This document shows, in pieces, positions 3,944 to 5,060 of a stretch of 5,060 nucleotides of DNA. The position numbers and the translations under genes were made by a program. Source of the stretch: Oscillospiraceae bacterium (GTDB lineage: Bacteria; Bacillota; Clostridia; WRCU01); the NCBI GenBank assembly GCA_009783805.1, contig WRCU01000153.1, forward strand, positions 1 to 5,060. Reading direction: 5' to 3'. The notes under the pieces were generated by a model. It was not told the origin of the DNA and did not search any database. It saw only the letters and a program-made list of their open reading frames with translations. Position 1 is the first letter of the stretch, and each line of letters begins with the position of its first letter.

Positions 3944-5060
3944 CGATCAGCCTGGCCAGTTTGGAGGCCATCCTCCTCGGCAGCATGTCCAGCATCTCCG
4001 CGTCTATCCCCTTGAAGGACCGCAGGAAGTAAAGGTATGAGGCGACCCCCGCGGCCACGGCCGCCACGCTCGCGATGGCCTCCACGGCGTAGGGGGACGG
4101 CACGAAGGACAGCGCCAGGCAGGCGAGCCGGTGCGAGATGAAGACGATGAAGCCCATGTAGGCGGACGACGCCAGCGGCTTCCATAGATGGGCGCGGGCG
4201 CCCCGGTCGACGGCCATCCCTGGGTTCCTCCTCGAATGGCCCTTCAGCGTGGCCGCGTTCAGCGCGATGGGTATCAAGTAGCTGAATACGCTCCCTATGA
4301 TCGCGCCCTTGATGTTCAGGCCGGGGATCGGGACGAGCAGGTAGTTGAGCGCGATCTTGGCGGCTATGCCCAGCATGAGGTTCCTGTTGACGGCGTATAG
4401 CCTGCCCAGCCCCTGGAGGATGGACGTCTGTATCTGCACCGTGGCCAGCAGGACCAGGCAGGCCGAGCCGTACATGAGCAGGTCCGACCCGTCGCCGTAC
4501 TTGAGCAGGCCGTATATGGGCCCGCTGAGCACGGTGAACCCCACCATGCAGGGGATGGTGACGCTGAAGCATAGCTTGTACGCGAATCCCACCCTGCCGT
4601 TCAGGGCCTCCCTGTCGCCCGAGGCGATGGCGGCGGCGACCGCCGGCAGTATCGTGGCCGCGAGTGCCGCGGATATGGCTATGGGGGCGTTGAGCAGCTG
4701 CTGGTACTTGTAGAGGTGGCTGTAGAGCTGCGAGGCCTCGGCCTCTATAAAGCCGCCCGACATGAGCCTGGACTTGGTCACGGCCACGTCGATGAGGTTC
4801 CCGGCGTACTGCAGGCCGATCGTGAGGACGATCGGGACGGAGTAGGAGCCGATCCTGCGCAGAAGGGCCCCCGCGCCCCAGGCCGTGCGCGGACCCGCCC
4901 CCGCGTCCCCGCCCATCACGTGCGGCACCGACTCATAGACGTGCCTGTTGGAGCGATGCGAGCGGATGAGGAACGCGGCGGCCACCACGGCGCCTATGGA
5001 AGTCCCGACGGTGGCGCCGGCGCAGGCCGCCTCCAGGCCCATCGGCAGCAGGATGGATGC
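3936..5060 (-). CDS. Polysaccharide/lipid flippase of the MOP superfamily (SpoVB/PST type), 5' end outside window
   Basis: The frame is open from the right edge to the TAG at 3936-3938, showing 374 residues; family members are usually about 500, so roughly the first third is missing. Numbering from the first visible Met (5040-5042), hydrophobic segments run at about 1-25, 66-85, 118-142, 157-180, 187-207, 224-240, 245-265, 290-310 and 318-340, fitting a multi-helix membrane protein. Family-like blocks are QYAGNLIDVAVTKSRLMSGG (79-98), LYSHLYKYQQLLNAPIAIS (107-125), ATILPAVAAAIASGD (129-143), ILQGLGRLYAVNRNLMLGI (208-226), LNIKGAIIGSVFSYLI (242-257) and a charged cytoplasmic end, GIDAEMLDMLPRRMASKLARL. 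SpoVB/PST proteins move lipid-linked sugars (undecaprenyl-linked peptidoglycan or polysaccharide units) across the membrane. The resemblance to clostridial SpoVB is close, but a surface-polysaccharide role is equally possible. It converges with the phosphorylase gene across 14 bases. The true start and promoter are to the right of the window. Confidence 0.85.
   Translation of the reverse strand, partial: ASILLPMGLEAACAGATVGTSIGAVVAAAFLIRSHRSNRHVYESVPHVMGGDAGAGPRTAWGAGALLRRIGSYSVPIVLTIGLQYAGNLIDVAVTKSRLMSGGFIEAEASQLYSHLYKYQQLLNAPIAISAALAATILPAVAAAIASGDREALNGRVGFAYKLCFSVTIPCMVGFTVLSGPIYGLLKYGDGSDLLMYGSACLVLLATVQIQTSILQGLGRLYAVNRNLMLGIAAKIALNYLLVPIPGLNIKGAIIGSVFSYLIPIALNAATLKGHSRRNPGMAVDRGARAHLWKPLASSAYMGFIVFISHRLACLALSFVPSPYAVEAIASVAAVAAGVASYLYFLRSFKGIDAEMLDMLPRRMASKLARLIEK

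Noticed and set aside
3704..4015. Possible +1 frameshift extension of the phosphorylase after the T run at 3680
   Set aside because: The alternative frame codes an Arg/Ser/Thr/Pro-rich string typical of a shadow frame, while the normal frame continues to match GH130 to its end.
3391..4572. A 393-codon open frame on the minus strand crossing the end of the phosphorylase gene and the flippase gene
   Set aside because: Its translation is a mix of H, R, P, G and V without any recognisable domain, and it lies antisense to and in another frame of two well-identified genes. It is open only because stops are rare in GC-rich shadow frames.
1..5060. Mobile element, CRISPR array, tRNA or rRNA
   Set aside because: I saw no transposase, regular spaced repeats, terminal inverted repeats or tRNA/rRNA-like sequence; the genes fill the window with gaps of 14 to 87 bases.

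Overview
This is a G+C-rich window (about 63% in one 60-base line I counted) from a bacterium. It holds three complete genes and two genes cut by the window edges. Despite the high G+C, Ile is often ATA and Arg is mostly AGG. The families present are a SpoVB/PST-type flippase, a DUF5050-like lipoprotein, a mannosylglucose phosphorylase and a Gfo/Idh/MocA oxidoreductase. That mix, together with a bacterial -10 box, a lipobox and an intrinsic terminator, fits a high-GC Bacillota (Clostridia-like) organism best. An actinobacterial (Coriobacteriia-like) host is possible. Taxonomy here is inference from codon use and family content only.

Layout: (1) at the left edge, the C-terminal part of a GT4 glycosyltransferase (+), ending in a Lys/Ala/Gly-rich repetitive tail; (2) a 69-base gap between converging genes with two small GC hairpins; (3) a Gfo/Idh/MocA oxidoreductase (-), which starts at a TTG; (4) an 87-base divergent intergenic region whose palindrome CATTATAATG gives a perfect TATAAT on each strand; (5) a lipoprotein with seven beta-propeller-like repeats (+), whose -10 box lies exactly where a leaderless mRNA would need it; (6) after 52 bases with a GC hairpin and poly-G runs, a GH130 4-O-beta-D-mannosyl-D-glucose phosphorylase (+), the most confidently identified gene; (7) a compact intrinsic terminator whose two stem arms contain the stop codons of the two converging genes; (8) at the right edge, the C-terminal two thirds or so of a polysaccharide/lipid flippase (-).

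How the genes may work together: the phosphorylase points to intracellular use of beta-mannan-derived mannosylglucose, giving mannose 1-phosphate and glucose. Mannose 1-phosphate is also a precursor of GDP-mannose for surface glycans, which could loosely connect it to the glycosyltransferase and flippase. That link is inference: the genes are on alternating strands and do not form one operon. No mannobiose epimerase, mannanase or sugar transporter is in the window. I saw no RNA genes, CRISPR array, insertion sequence or clear new system. The most interesting points are regulatory: the palindromic divergent promoter, the leaderless start, poly-G ribosome-binding sites, and the terminator built from two stop codons.
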